A DNA stretch of 64,000 nucleotides, taken from contig VGRF01000014.1 in assembly GCA_016875395.1 (NCBI GenBank), forward strand, positions 47,655 to 111,654. The letters are read 5' to 3'. Positions 47,954 through 55,907 of the stretch are shown in pieces (within the stretch, counting starts at the first letter, position 1; every line of letters starts with the position of its first letter). The notes under the pieces are model-generated. The model was not told where the DNA came from. It saw nothing but the letters and a program-made list of their open reading frames with translations, and made no database searches. Made by a program: the position numbers and the translations under genes. The DNA comes from Deltaproteobacteria bacterium. GTDB taxonomy: Bacteria; Myxococcota_A; UBA9160; UBA6930.

Positions 47954-49228
47954 GTGAATGCCTTGACGAGCAAGAGCGAAGCGCGCAGCGAGGCGAAGCC
48001 GAGCGGAGTCACCAAGGTCGGTCGGTACGACAACGCCTTCGAGGTGGCGGAGTGGCATCGCTCGCCGCCAACCGGCACGCGCTGCGAGCCGGTGAAGCTC
48101 GCGACGCCCGATCGCGCGATCTCGCACGGCTGGCTCTACTCGCGTGGCGGCGAGGACACCGTGGTGTGCCTCATGCACCCGCGCGCGAACTTCTCGCGGC
48201 ACTACGCGGTGCCGGGCCTCGTCGACGCGGGCTTCGCTGTGCTGTGCCAGAACTCGCGCTGGCTGAACAACGACTCGACGCTCGTGCACGAGCGCGTGCT
48301 GCTCGACGTGGCCGAGGGCGTGAAGTTCGCGCGCTCGCGCTTCTCGCGCGTGGTCTTGTTAGGCAATTCCGGCGGCGGCTCGCTCTACACGTTCTACCTG
48401 AGCCAAGCGCTCGCCCCGAGCGGCGCGCGCCTGCGCGACCTGCCTTGGGGCGAGGCACTCGACCTCAACCAGTTCGAGATGCCCCGCGCGGACTTGATGG
48501 CGTACGTCGCCGCGCACCCCGGCGAGGGGCACTACCTGCTGCACGCGATCGATCCGTCGCTCGTGGAGGAGGGCAACGCGCTCTCGTGCGACGCCGAGCT
48601 CGACATGTACGAGCCCGCGAACGGCTTCGCGGCGCCTCCGCTGTCGAGCGCCTACTCGCGCGAGTTCCTCGCCCGCTACCGCGCAGCGCAGCAGGCCCGC
48701 GTCGCACGCATCGATGCCATCGCGCGCACGCGCCTCGCCGCGAAGTCCGCCGCGCGCGAGCGCGCCGCGAAGACAGGCTCCGTCGCGGATCGGCGTGCTG
48801 CCACGATCACCGACTTCATGCTGCTCTATCGCACGGACGCCGATCCGCGTTATGTCGATCTCTCGATCGATCCCTCGCGGCGCGACTACGGCTCACTCTG
48901 GGGACGCCGGCCCGACATCATCAACTACGGCGCGGTCGGCTTCTCGCGCGTCGTCTCGCCCGAAGCCTGGCTCTCGACGTGGTCGGGCAACACGTCGCGA
49001 GCGGAGATCGCGCACACCGGCGCGCGCATGACGCTGCCCGCGCTCGTCGTTCAGTACGACGGCGACAACGCGATCTTCCCGAGCGACACCGACCTCATCG
49101 CGAACAGCCTCGCCTCGAAGGACGTGACGCGCCGCGCGGTGCCGGGCGACCACTACGGCTTCCCCGCCGACCAGGGCCGCGACGGCGCGATCGAGGAGGT
49201 GATCGCGTGGCTGCGGCGCAAGGCGTGA
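47954..49228 (+). CDS. alpha/beta hydrolase-type esterase
   Basis: About 424 residues. GDT-type hydrolase elements: CLMHPRANFSRHY, the nucleophile in LLGNSGGGSLYTFY, and a histidine in GDHYGFPADQG. The start may be GTG at 47954, or TTG at 47963, which has a better ribosome site (GAGAGGTGA, five bases upstream). The first 20 codons contain the dispersed repeat core (47981-48009), read as SEARSEAKPSG. Conserved sequence begins at VGRYDNAFEVAEWHR. Substrate unknown; four bases from the Rieske-like gene. Confidence 0.82.
   Translation: MNALTSKSEARSEAKPSGVTKVGRYDNAFEVAEWHRSPPTGTRCEPVKLATPDRAISHGWLYSRGGEDTVVCLMHPRANFSRHYAVPGLVDAGFAVLCQNSRWLNNDSTLVHERVLLDVAEGVKFARSRFSRVVLLGNSGGGSLYTFYLSQALAPSGARLRDLPWGEALDLNQFEMPRADLMAYVAAHPGEGHYLLHAIDPSLVEEGNALSCDAELDMYEPANGFAAPPLSSAYSREFLARYRAAQQARVARIDAIARTRLAAKSAARERAAKTGSVADRRAATITDFMLLYRTDADPRYVDLSIDPSRRDYGSLWGRRPDIINYGAVGFSRVVSPEAWLSTWSGNTSRAEIAHTGARMTLPALVVQYDGDNAIFPSDTDLIANSLASKDVTRRAVPGDHYGFPADQGRDGAIEEVIAWLRRKA
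47981..48009 (+). repeat. dispersed repeat core inside the hydrolase N-terminus
   Basis: 28 bases are identical to the repeat upstream of folP (reverse strand, 13474-13501), ending in GCCGAGCGGAG. Here it is translated as part of the hydrolase leader instead of lying in front of the start. Confidence 0.7.
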
Positions 49229-49232
49229 CGCG

Positions 49233-50027
49233 ATGAGCGCCGCGCTCAGCGAGGTCGCGACCTACTCGCGCCGCGTGCGCGCCTCGGCCGAGCGCGTGTG
49301 GGAAAACGTGCATGACTGGGAGCACCTCCCGACTCTGCACGCCGCCTCGTTCCGCAGCATTCGCTGCGCGCGCGCCGATGCGAACGGCTGGCGCGCGCAG
49401 ATCGGCCTCGCGAACGGCGGCGAGATCGCGCTCGAGCTGAGCCTCGAGTCCGATCGCCGCTCCTATCACTCGCGCACGGTCGGCGGCCCGGGCGCCGGCA
49501 CCGACATCTTCACGCGCGTCACCGAAGTCGGCGCACACGCCACCGACATCGCGGTGGCGTTTCTCGCGCCGAACGTTCCGGCTGACGCGGTGAGCAAGCT
49601 CGGCGCAGCCTTCGTGCAGCTCTACACGCGGCTCTGGGACGAGGACGAGGCGATGATGCAGCACCGGCAGGCGTTCCTGGATGGTGTCGCGCCGCGCCCG
49701 CCGCGCCCAGGCGCGCGCGCGCCGAAGCTGTTAGGCCGCGCCGATGCACTGCGCGCGCAGCTGCCCCTCGCGGTGGACGTCGCCGGAGACGCCTGGCTCG
49801 TGCGCGAGCACGCGGGCCGCCTCGTCGCGCACGCCGTCGCGTGTCCGCACTGGGGCGCCTCGCTCGCGAGCGCGCGCATCGAAGAGAACGCGGTGATGTG
49901 CCCGTGGCACGGCTATCGCTTCGACCTCGCGAGCGGGCGCGGGCCCGCCGCACAACGTTGCCGTATGCCGGCGCGCGCAGAGGTGCGCGTGACGGAGCGC
50001 GGCGAAGCCTGGCTGGTGATCTCGTGA
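49233..50027 (+). CDS. SRPBCC-Rieske protein with reversed domain order
   Basis: 264 residues. N-terminal SRPBCC/ring-hydroxylase-like part carries D28-x2-H31-x4-H36, the mononuclear iron-ligand motif of Rieske oxygenases; an acidic LWDEDEAMMQHRQ segment (133-145) could supply the third ligand. After an Ala-Pro-Arg linker (152-166) a C-terminal Rieske domain has C204-P-H206 and C223-P-W-H226. Standard ring-hydroxylating oxygenases have the opposite order. Likely an oxygenase of a hydrophobic or aromatic substrate; it needs a reductase that is not in the window. Its stop overlaps the SDR start (GTGA). Confidence 0.82.
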   Translation: MSAALSEVATYSRRVRASAERVWENVHDWEHLPTLHAASFRSIRCARADANGWRAQIGLANGGEIALELSLESDRRSYHSRTVGGPGAGTDIFTRVTEVGAHATDIAVAFLAPNVPADAVSKLGAAFVQLYTRLWDEDEAMMQHRQAFLDGVAPRPPRPGARAPKLLGRADALRAQLPLAVDVAGDAWLVREHAGRLVAHAVACPHWGASLASARIEENAVMCPWHGYRFDLASGRGPAAQRCRMPARAEVRVTERGEAWLVIS

Positions 50028-50920
50028 CGAGCCGTAACAACCCGCGCAAACCGAGGTCCGTCGCGACGGCAGCCTCGATCGAAGGCCCCCTCTTCGGAAA
50101 ACGCATCCTCGTGATCGGCGGAAGCCGCGGCATTGGCTTCGCCACCGCGCGCCTCGTCGCCGCCCACGGCGCGCACGTCGTGATTTCCGCGCGCCGCAAG
50201 CCCGTGCTGCAGGACGCCCTCGTCGCGCTCGAGCGCGAAGTCCCCGGCGCCTCCCTCGACGCGATTCTCTGCAACGGCGCGAATGCGAAGCAGGTGCGGC
50301 GCGCCGTCGACTTCGTCGCGGACGGCGGTGGCCTCCACGCGCTCGTGTGCATTCCCGGCGCGGGCACGTTCTCGCCGCTGCTCGCGATGGACGACGCCGC
50401 GTTCCGCGGCGACCTCGAGGCCAACGCGATGCCGGCGTTCTTCGCGGTGAAGTACGGCGGCCGCGCGATCGCACGCAGCGGCGGCGGCTCGATCGTGCTG
50501 ATGTCCTCGAACTCCGCGGCGTTCTCGAACCGCTACCTCGGCGGCTACGGCGCCGCGAAAGCCGCGGTCGACTACCTCGCGCGCGTCGCGGCCGACGAGC
50601 TCGGCCACCTCGGCGTGCGCGTCAACTCGATTCGCCCCGGCATCACGCGCACGGACGGCACCGAGTTCCTCGCGTCCACGCCGCACTTGTTGGGGCAGTT
50701 CCTCGCGCAGCAGCCGCTGAACCACCTCGGCGAGCCCGGCGAAGTCGCCGACGCGATCCGCTTCCTGGTAGGCCCCGAGTCGCGCTGGATCACGGGACAG
50801 AATCTCACGATCGACGGCGGCCACTCGCTGCGCGCGTTCCCGGCGCTCGACGAAATCGCACGCGGCGCGATCGGCGCGGAGCGCTTCGAGGCGGCGCAGC
50901 GCGGCACGCTGGATGACTGA
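50024..50920 (+). CDS. short-chain dehydrogenase/reductase
   Basis: 298 residues from a GTG at 50024. Rossmann motif GGSRGIGFATA at about 33-43, NNAG equivalent reading CIPGAGT, catalytic serine in VLMSSNSA, YxxxK as YGAAKAAVD. The NNAG motif is atypical, so cofactor preference is hard to call. Downstream of the Rieske-like gene and upstream of a VOC gene in one unit, it may oxidise a diol or hydroxyl product of the oxygenase, by analogy with dihydrodiol dehydrogenases. Confidence 0.87.
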   Translation: MTSRNNPRKPRSVATAASIEGPLFGKRILVIGGSRGIGFATARLVAAHGAHVVISARRKPVLQDALVALEREVPGASLDAILCNGANAKQVRRAVDFVADGGGLHALVCIPGAGTFSPLLAMDDAAFRGDLEANAMPAFFAVKYGGRAIARSGGGSIVLMSSNSAAFSNRYLGGYGAAKAAVDYLARVAADELGHLGVRVNSIRPGITRTDGTEFLASTPHLLGQFLAQQPLNHLGEPGEVADAIRFLVGPESRWITGQNLTIDGGHSLRAFPALDEIARGAIGAERFEAAQRGTLDD

Positions 50921-51326
50921 CCGAGGGCTCACGCACGTCGCGCTGCCCGTCACGAACATCGCCGCGAGCGTCGCCTTCTACGCGAAGTACGCGGCGATGC
51001 GCGTCGTGCATCAGCGGGTCGACGCGAGCGACGGGCGTGAGGTGGTGTGGCTCACGGACGGCACGCGCCCGTTCGTGATCGTGCTGATCCAGGCCGACAA
51101 GGTCGCCGCGCCGCTGCTGCCGATCGCGCATCTCGGCGTCGGCTGCGCCTCGCGCGACGAGGTCGATCGCTTCGTCGCGGAGGCGCGCGCGGAGCAGCGC
51201 CCCGTGTGGGGGCCGACCGATTCAGGCCCGCCGGTCGGCTACTGGGCGCTGATCAGCGACCCCGACAACCACACGCTCGAGCTGTCGCACGGCCAGGAGA
51301 TCGGACTCGCCACGCTTCGCGGCTGA
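50913..51326 (+). CDS. VOC (glyoxalase/bleomycin resistance) family protein
   Basis: 137 residues, two beta-alpha-beta-beta-beta modules: GLTHVALPVTNIAASVAFY and AHLGVGCASRDEVDRFV. Candidate metal ligands are His8, His71-73 region and the glutamate in NHTLELSHG. VOC proteins include extradiol dioxygenases, epimerases and glyoxalases; single-domain size fits a lyase or isomerase. It overlaps the SDR gene by eight bases. Confidence 0.82.
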   Translation: MTDRGLTHVALPVTNIAASVAFYAKYAAMRVVHQRVDASDGREVVWLTDGTRPFVIVLIQADKVAAPLLPIAHLGVGCASRDEVDRFVAEARAEQRPVWGPTDSGPPVGYWALISDPDNHTLELSHGQEIGLATLRG

Positions 51327-51377
51327 ATCGCGAGCCTGCGCAGCTAACGTCCTCGCGATGCGCGCGCGTGAACTCGC

Positions 51378-52445
51378 ATGAGCTGGCTCGGACTCGTCGC
51401 GATCTTCGCGCTGATCCTGTTGAACGCGTACTTCGTCGCCACCGAGTTCGCGCTCGTCGCGGTGCGGCGCAGCCAGGTGCAGCTTTGGAAGAGCGAAGGC
51501 GTGCCCGGCGCCGCTTCGGTCGCGCGCACACTCGACCGTCTCGACGACGCGATCGCGGCGACGCAGCTCGGCATCACGCTCGCGAGCATCGGCCTCGGAT
51601 TCCTCGGGGAGCCGGCGCTCGCAGACCTCCTCTCTCCGCTCGTCGCCGACCTCGGCGCGGACTCTCAGGCCACGGCGCACGCGATCGCCATCGGCATCGC
51701 CTTCACGTTCGTGACGTTCCTCCACGTCGTCGTGGGCGAGCTCGCACCCAAGGCGCTCGCGCTCGACCGCCCCGGCCCCGTCGCGCTGATCTGCGCGCGC
51801 CCGCTGTTGCTGTTCGGCGCGCTCTTCCGCCCGCTGATCAGCGTGATGAACCGCGCGGGCAACCTCCTCGTGCGCGCGATCGGCGTGCCGCCTGCGGGCC
51901 ACGGCGAGAAGTCGCACTCGGTGGCCGAGCTCGCGCTGCTCGTGCGCGAGGCCGGCGACGCGGGTCAGCTGCGCAGCGACGCGGCACAGATGCTCGGCAA
52001 CCTGTTCCGCATCACCGACAAGACCGTGGCCGACGTGCTGATCCCTCGCGATCAGGTGAAGGCGATCCCGCGCAACATGGCGATGGACGACATGCTCGAC
52101 CTCGTGCGCGAGGAGGGCTTCACGCGCTTTCCCGTCTACGACGGCACGCTCGACAACATCGTGGGCGTGCTGCACGCGAAGGACGTGTTCTACCTGCACT
52201 CGCTCTCGCTGCTCGTGATCCTCGACGACGCGCTGCGCCCGCACCAAGAGATCGCGCCGGACGTCTCGCTCGCCGACGCGCTGCGCCTGTTCCGCCGCGA
52301 GCGCCGCCACCTCGCCGTCGTGCGCGGCGCCGAAGGCAAGGTGCTCGGCATCATCACGCTCGAGGACGTGCTCGAGCAGATCGTCGGCGCCATCGAGGAC
52401 GAGCAAGACATGGAAGAAGCGCAGGCGCCGATGGAGCTGAGTTAG
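51378..52445 (+). CDS. CNNM/CorC-type transporter-associated protein (DUF21 and CBS domains)
   Basis: 355 residues. The N-terminal DUF21 membrane domain has helices beginning LVAIFALILLNAYFVATEFALV and the motif FLHVVVGELAPKALA; a CBS pair follows (PRDQVKAIPRNM and DVSLADALRLFRRERRHLAVV), ending in EDVLEQIVGAIEDE. The family exports Mg2+ or Co2+, or modulates ion transport. It lacks the C-terminal CorC_HlyC domain common in relatives. Its stop overlaps that of the convergent SUKH-like gene. Confidence 0.9.
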   Translation: MSWLGLVAIFALILLNAYFVATEFALVAVRRSQVQLWKSEGVPGAASVARTLDRLDDAIAATQLGITLASIGLGFLGEPALADLLSPLVADLGADSQATAHAIAIGIAFTFVTFLHVVVGELAPKALALDRPGPVALICARPLLLFGALFRPLISVMNRAGNLLVRAIGVPPAGHGEKSHSVAELALLVREAGDAGQLRSDAAQMLGNLFRITDKTVADVLIPRDQVKAIPRNMAMDDMLDLVREEGFTRFPVYDGTLDNIVGVLHAKDVFYLHSLSLLVILDDALRPHQEIAPDVSLADALRLFRRERRHLAVVRGAEGKVLGIITLEDVLEQIVGAIEDEQDMEEAQAPMELS

Positions 52446-53050
52446 CTGGTGCGCATCACGCGGCCGCGATTGTCACGCATCTCCCGCATCCACCATTGCA
52501 CCGACCAGTCGTCGTCCGTGACGAACCGCTTGTGCGACGCGATCTCCATCAGCATCTCGTGATCGGGCTCGAGGAGACGCTCGACGAACGCGATGAGGTG
52601 GTCCGCGATCTCGGGAAAGTCGAAGCCGTCGTGCTCGAAGCGGAAGACACGACCGGCGACTGCGCCAGTCGTCGGGAGGTGCAGATAGTTGCCCGTCCGG
52701 GGTTGCTCTCCGAAGACGACACAATCGCCTACCCAAGGCGGGACGAACTCGGCCAGGTCCGGAGCATCCTCAAACCACGCGCGAAACTCAGCTTTGAGCT
52801 CGTCCCACTCTCCCGGACTGGCGATGCGGAAAGCGACATCGTCGGTCGCGTCTCTGTAGAACTCGACGCTGCCGAACGTGTCGTAGAAGTCTCTCAGACT
52901 TCCGAGGTCAGGCAGACCGCCGGACCCCACTGAAGGAGAGACCTCGTGGTGGAACGCGACCACCTTGGTCTCCCCGGGAGAACGGATTAGCTCGCAGATG
53001 AACTCTCCCGCGTGCTCGCGAACGGCAGCGTCGAGCGAGGGGAGTCTCAT
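52442..53050 (-). CDS. SMI1/KNR4 (SUKH)-like protein
   Basis: 202 residues, ATG start overlapping the preceding gene's stop (ATGA). DFYDTFGSVEFY, DDVAFRIASPGEW, CVVFGEQPRTGNYLHL and RVFRFEHDGFDFP resemble the SUKH fold, best known as immunity proteins to contact-dependent or polymorphic toxins, but also found elsewhere. The region is less GC-rich than its surroundings, suggesting transfer. No toxin gene is adjacent. Family call is moderate. Confidence 0.55.
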   Translation of the reverse strand: MRLPSLDAAVREHAGEFICELIRSPGETKVVAFHHEVSPSVGSGGLPDLGSLRDFYDTFGSVEFYRDATDDVAFRIASPGEWDELKAEFRAWFEDAPDLAEFVPPWVGDCVVFGEQPRTGNYLHLPTTGAVAGRVFRFEHDGFDFPEIADHLIAFVERLLEPDHEMLMEIASHKRFVTDDDWSVQWWMREMRDNRGRVMRTS

Positions 53051-53457
53051 TCGGGTCCCTTCCCGTCGAACAACATCTTCTGCGCGTAGAGCGTGTCCAC
53101 GTACTCCTTCACCGCGCAGATGCGGCCGCCGCGAATGCGGAACGCCCAGTGGTAGTAGTTGCGATACGCGGCGCCCCTCGCGGTGCGCGCGGTCATCACC
53201 ATCTGCAGCGCGACCCAATCCTCGTCCGCGACGATCGCCTCGACCTCGATTCCGAACGGCACCGTCGTGTCGTAGAGCCCGATGCCGCTGCCCATCAGCT
53301 CCAGCACCGCGGCTTTGCCTTGCCTGAGTCCGCCGAGCGGTGAGGACGGCGGCACCCACCACGTCACGTCCTCGGTAAAGAGCTCCGGCAGCTTCGGATC
53401 GCCGCTCGCCATCGCGCGCAGGTAGTCGCGCACCAACTGTTTGTTCGCGTCGCTCAT
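53047..53457 (-). CDS. SnoaL-like (NTF2 fold) protein
   Basis: 136 residues: an N-terminal helix (QLVRDYLRAMASGDPKLPELFTEDVTWW), a cone-shaped NTF2 fold with GKAAVLELMGSG, and a C-terminal strand region with GGRICAVKEYVDTLYAQKML. Members are ketosteroid isomerases, epoxide hydrolases or polyketide cyclases; the exact activity is not determined. Divergent from the amidohydrolase gene. Its stop overlaps the SUKH-like start. Confidence 0.82.
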   Translation of the reverse strand: MSDANKQLVRDYLRAMASGDPKLPELFTEDVTWWVPPSSPLGGLRQGKAAVLELMGSGIGLYDTTVPFGIEVEAIVADEDWVALQMVMTARTARGAAYRNYYHWAFRIRGGRICAVKEYVDTLYAQKMLFDGKGPE

Positions 53458-53515
53458 CGCGTCCTCTCCCGCAGGGCGAGCACGATACAGTCGGCCGCTT
53501 CGTGAGGAGGCCGCG

Positions 53516-54337
53516 ATGTCCGCACGCGCGATCGATCTGTGGGTGAACGTGACGATGGGCGAGCAAGAGCCGCCCGAGTTTCTCGTGCGCGTGAAGGAGG
53601 ACTACTTCAAGGGCGGCGACGACTTCTTCCAGAACATCGAGCCCGATCGACTGATCGCGGACATGGACGAGGCGGGCGTCGAGAAGGCGGTCGTGACGCT
53701 CGACGCGACGAATCCATCGAAGCACGCGCTGCGCTTCGCCGCGAAGCACCCGGGCCGCGTGTTCTACTCCTTGAGCGTGCGGCCGACGGGACGCATGCAG
53801 GAGGTGTGGGACCTCGAGGCGCTCACCAAGAGCGAGCCCGTCGCGATGGCGCGCGTGGTGCCGTTCACGACCGACACGCCGCCGAGCCATCCCAACTACT
53901 ACCCGCTCTACGTGAAGTGCATCGAGCTCGATCTGCCCGTCTCGATCAACACGGATCTGCCGGGCCCGCCCGTCCCCGGCGAGTGCCAGGACCCGCTGCA
54001 CCTCGACCGCGTGTGCGTGCAGCTGCCCGAGCTGAAGATCTGCATGGCGCACGGCGCGGATCCGTGGTGGAGCGTCGCGATCCGCTTGATGATCAAGTAC
54101 AAGAACCTCCACCTAATGACTTCCGCGTACGCGCCGAAGTACCTCCCGCCGGAGCTGATCCACTTCATGAACACGCGCGGCCAGGACAAGATCCTGTTCG
54201 CGTCGGATCACCCGGTGCTCTCGTTCAAGCGCTGCATCGCAGAGGCGCAGAAGCTCGATCTGCGGCCCGGCGTGCTCGACAAGTACCTGCGCGCCAACGC
54301 CGAGCGGCTGTTCTTCTCGCCGCGACGTGCGCGCTGA
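53516..54337 (+). CDS. amidohydrolase-2 family protein
   Basis: 273 residues from the ATG at 53516, which follows GAGGAGG by five bases; a longer frame to 53441 is rejected. TIM-barrel metal-dependent hydrolase of the decarboxylase/amidohydrolase-2 group: GVEKAVVTLDAT, KHPGRVFYSLSVRPTGRMQE, MAHGADPWW, ILFASDHPVLSFKR and a final ANAERLFF. The usual N-terminal DxH is replaced by DLWVN. Family members act on aromatic or cyclic carboxylates without needing cofactors. Confidence 0.85.
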   Translation: MSARAIDLWVNVTMGEQEPPEFLVRVKEDYFKGGDDFFQNIEPDRLIADMDEAGVEKAVVTLDATNPSKHALRFAAKHPGRVFYSLSVRPTGRMQEVWDLEALTKSEPVAMARVVPFTTDTPPSHPNYYPLYVKCIELDLPVSINTDLPGPPVPGECQDPLHLDRVCVQLPELKICMAHGADPWWSVAIRLMIKYKNLHLMTSAYAPKYLPPELIHFMNTRGQDKILFASDHPVLSFKRCIAEAQKLDLRPGVLDKYLRANAERLFFSPRRAR

Positions 54338-55335
54338 TGGCGGCAAGGAAGACGGCGTCGAAGCCGCGCAAGGCGGGCGCCGCGAAGCAGCGCCTCACGC
54401 CGCGCGGCGCCGCGAGCGGCCCCGTCCCGAGCGCGATGCCGCTCGATCCGCGCGGGCCGGAGCTTGCGTCCCTGACGGCTGCGGTCGAGGCCGCCGGCGG
54501 TGCGGCGCTCGGCGCATACCGCGACCCTCAGGGAGATCACCCCGTGCTGCTCGCCTCGCTCCCGCGCGAGAAGGTCGAGCCCACGCCGTTTCAACGCGAC
54601 CTCTCGCCAACGCACGCGAAGCGACTCGCGGAGAAGATCGCCGAGACCGGTGCGTTCCTCGATCCGATCATCGCGGTGCTGGCACCGGACGGGGCGAGCT
54701 TCTGGACCCCGAACGGGCGCCACCGCCTCGCGGCCAGCAAGGTGCTCGGCCAGCGCGCGATCACCGCGCTCGTCTCGCCTGACGCCGACCTCGCCTTCCG
54801 CATCCTCGCGCTCAACACCGAGAAGGCGCACAACCTGCGCGACCGCGCGCTGGAGGCGATCCGCATGGCGCGCGCGCTCGCGGAGCGCGACGCGAAGGCG
54901 AAGGAGTCAGCGTACGCGGCGCAGCTCGAGGCGCCGGAGCTGCTCACGCTCGGCATCGTGTACGAGCGCGAGGGCCGCTTCGCCGGCGGCGCGTATGGCT
55001 CGTTGTTACGGAAGACCGATCGCTTCGCGGACGACGCCCTCGCCAAGTCGCTCACACAGCGCGCCGGCCTCGCCGCGCGCCTGCTCGAGATCGACGCCGA
55101 GGTGAAGCGCGTGCTGAAGGCGCTCGAGGCGCGCGGCTTCAAGTCGCCGTACCTGCGCAACTACGTCGTCGCGCGCATCAACCCCGTGCGCTTCGAGCGC
55201 GTCAAGCCGGGCGAGCGCTCGAAGACGCCGCTCGCGGCGGCGCTCACCAAGATGCTCGCGAGTGCGAAGAAGTTCGATGTGGGGAGCGTGAAAGATCGCG
55301 ACGTGGCGCTCGTCGCGGCGGCGAGCAGCGACTAG
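54337..55335 (+). CDS. ParB/Spo0J-like nuclease-domain protein
   Basis: 332 residues. After a basic, disordered leader (ARKTASKPRKAGAAKQRL), a ParB N-terminal-like domain shows LPREKVEPTPFQRDLSP, KIAETGAFLDPIIAVLAPDG and the signature PNGRHRLAASKVLGQ. A helical middle region and a C-terminal helix rich in lysine follow. There is no parA or parS evident in the window, so it is not assigned as a chromosome-partition protein. Stop codon of the amidohydrolase and its ATG share TGATG. Confidence 0.75.
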   Translation: MAARKTASKPRKAGAAKQRLTPRGAASGPVPSAMPLDPRGPELASLTAAVEAAGGAALGAYRDPQGDHPVLLASLPREKVEPTPFQRDLSPTHAKRLAEKIAETGAFLDPIIAVLAPDGASFWTPNGRHRLAASKVLGQRAITALVSPDADLAFRILALNTEKAHNLRDRALEAIRMARALAERDAKAKESAYAAQLEAPELLTLGIVYEREGRFAGGAYGSLLRKTDRFADDALAKSLTQRAGLAARLLEIDAEVKRVLKALEARGFKSPYLRNYVVARINPVRFERVKPGERSKTPLAAALTKMLASAKKFDVGSVKDRDVALVAAASSD

Positions 55336-55341
55336 CCGCGA

Positions 55342-55533
55342 GCAAGCGGCGCATCGCCGCGCGCAGCGAGGCGAAGTCCTCGAAGCCGAGCGGAGGTAAC
55401 AATCGGCAAGCGGCGCATCGCCGCGCGCAGCGAGGCGAAGTCCTCGAAGCCGAGCGGAGTCAACAATCGGCAAGCGGAGCATCGCGGCGCGCAGCGAGGC
55501 GAAGTCCTCGAAGCCGAGCGGAGGAAACAAGGA
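55342..55533 (+). repeat. three tandem 64-bp repeats ending in ribosome-site-like GGAGG
   Basis: Units begin at 55342, 55406 and 55470. Each starts GCAAGCGG and ends near GCCGAGCGGAGG followed by TAACAATC or a variant. Unit 3 ends in GGAGGAAACAAGG and then ATG, so it provides the ribosome site of the DUF423 gene. The core is shared with repeats at 13458-13501, 47981-48009 and 57346-57389, but has an eight-base insertion, TCCTCGAA. Confidence 0.9.
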
Positions 55534-55904
55534 TGGACGATCGCGTGCGCTCCCTGCTTCTCGTCGCCGCGCTGCTTGGCGCCGCGGGCGTCGCGCTCGG
55601 CGCCTTCGGCGCGCACGGTCTCAAGTCGCGCCTCGACGCGCAGCAGCTCGCGGTGTGGGAGACCGCGGTGAAGTACCACCTCATTCACGCCGCCGCGCTG
55701 CTCGCGCTCGCGCTCTCGCCCCACGCGCCCCAGCTGCGCGGTGCGGGCTGGTGCTTCGCAGCGGGCATCGTGCTCTTCTCGGGCTCGCTCTACGCGCTCA
55801 GCCTCGGCGGCCCGCGCTTGTTGGGGCCCGTCACGCCGATCGGCGGCCTCGCGCTGATCGCGGGCTGGCTGTGGCTCGCGAGGGCGGCGATCACGCGCGG
55901 CTGA
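55533..55904 (+). CDS. DUF423 family membrane protein
   Basis: 123 residues with four hydrophobic segments: LLLVAALLGAAGVALGAFGAHGLKSRL, the HLIHAAALLALAL segment, CFAAGIVLFSGSLYALSL and ITPIGGLALIAGW-like TPIGGLALIAGWLWLARA (segments shortened). This is the YwdK/DUF423 pattern with the GAFGAHGLK motif. Function unknown. Its ribosome site is within the tandem repeat. Confidence 0.88.
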   Translation: MDDRVRSLLLVAALLGAAGVALGAFGAHGLKSRLDAQQLAVWETAVKYHLIHAAALLALALSPHAPQLRGAGWCFAAGIVLFSGSLYALSLGGPRLLGPVTPIGGLALIAGWLWLARAAITRG

Positions 55905-55907
55905 GGC

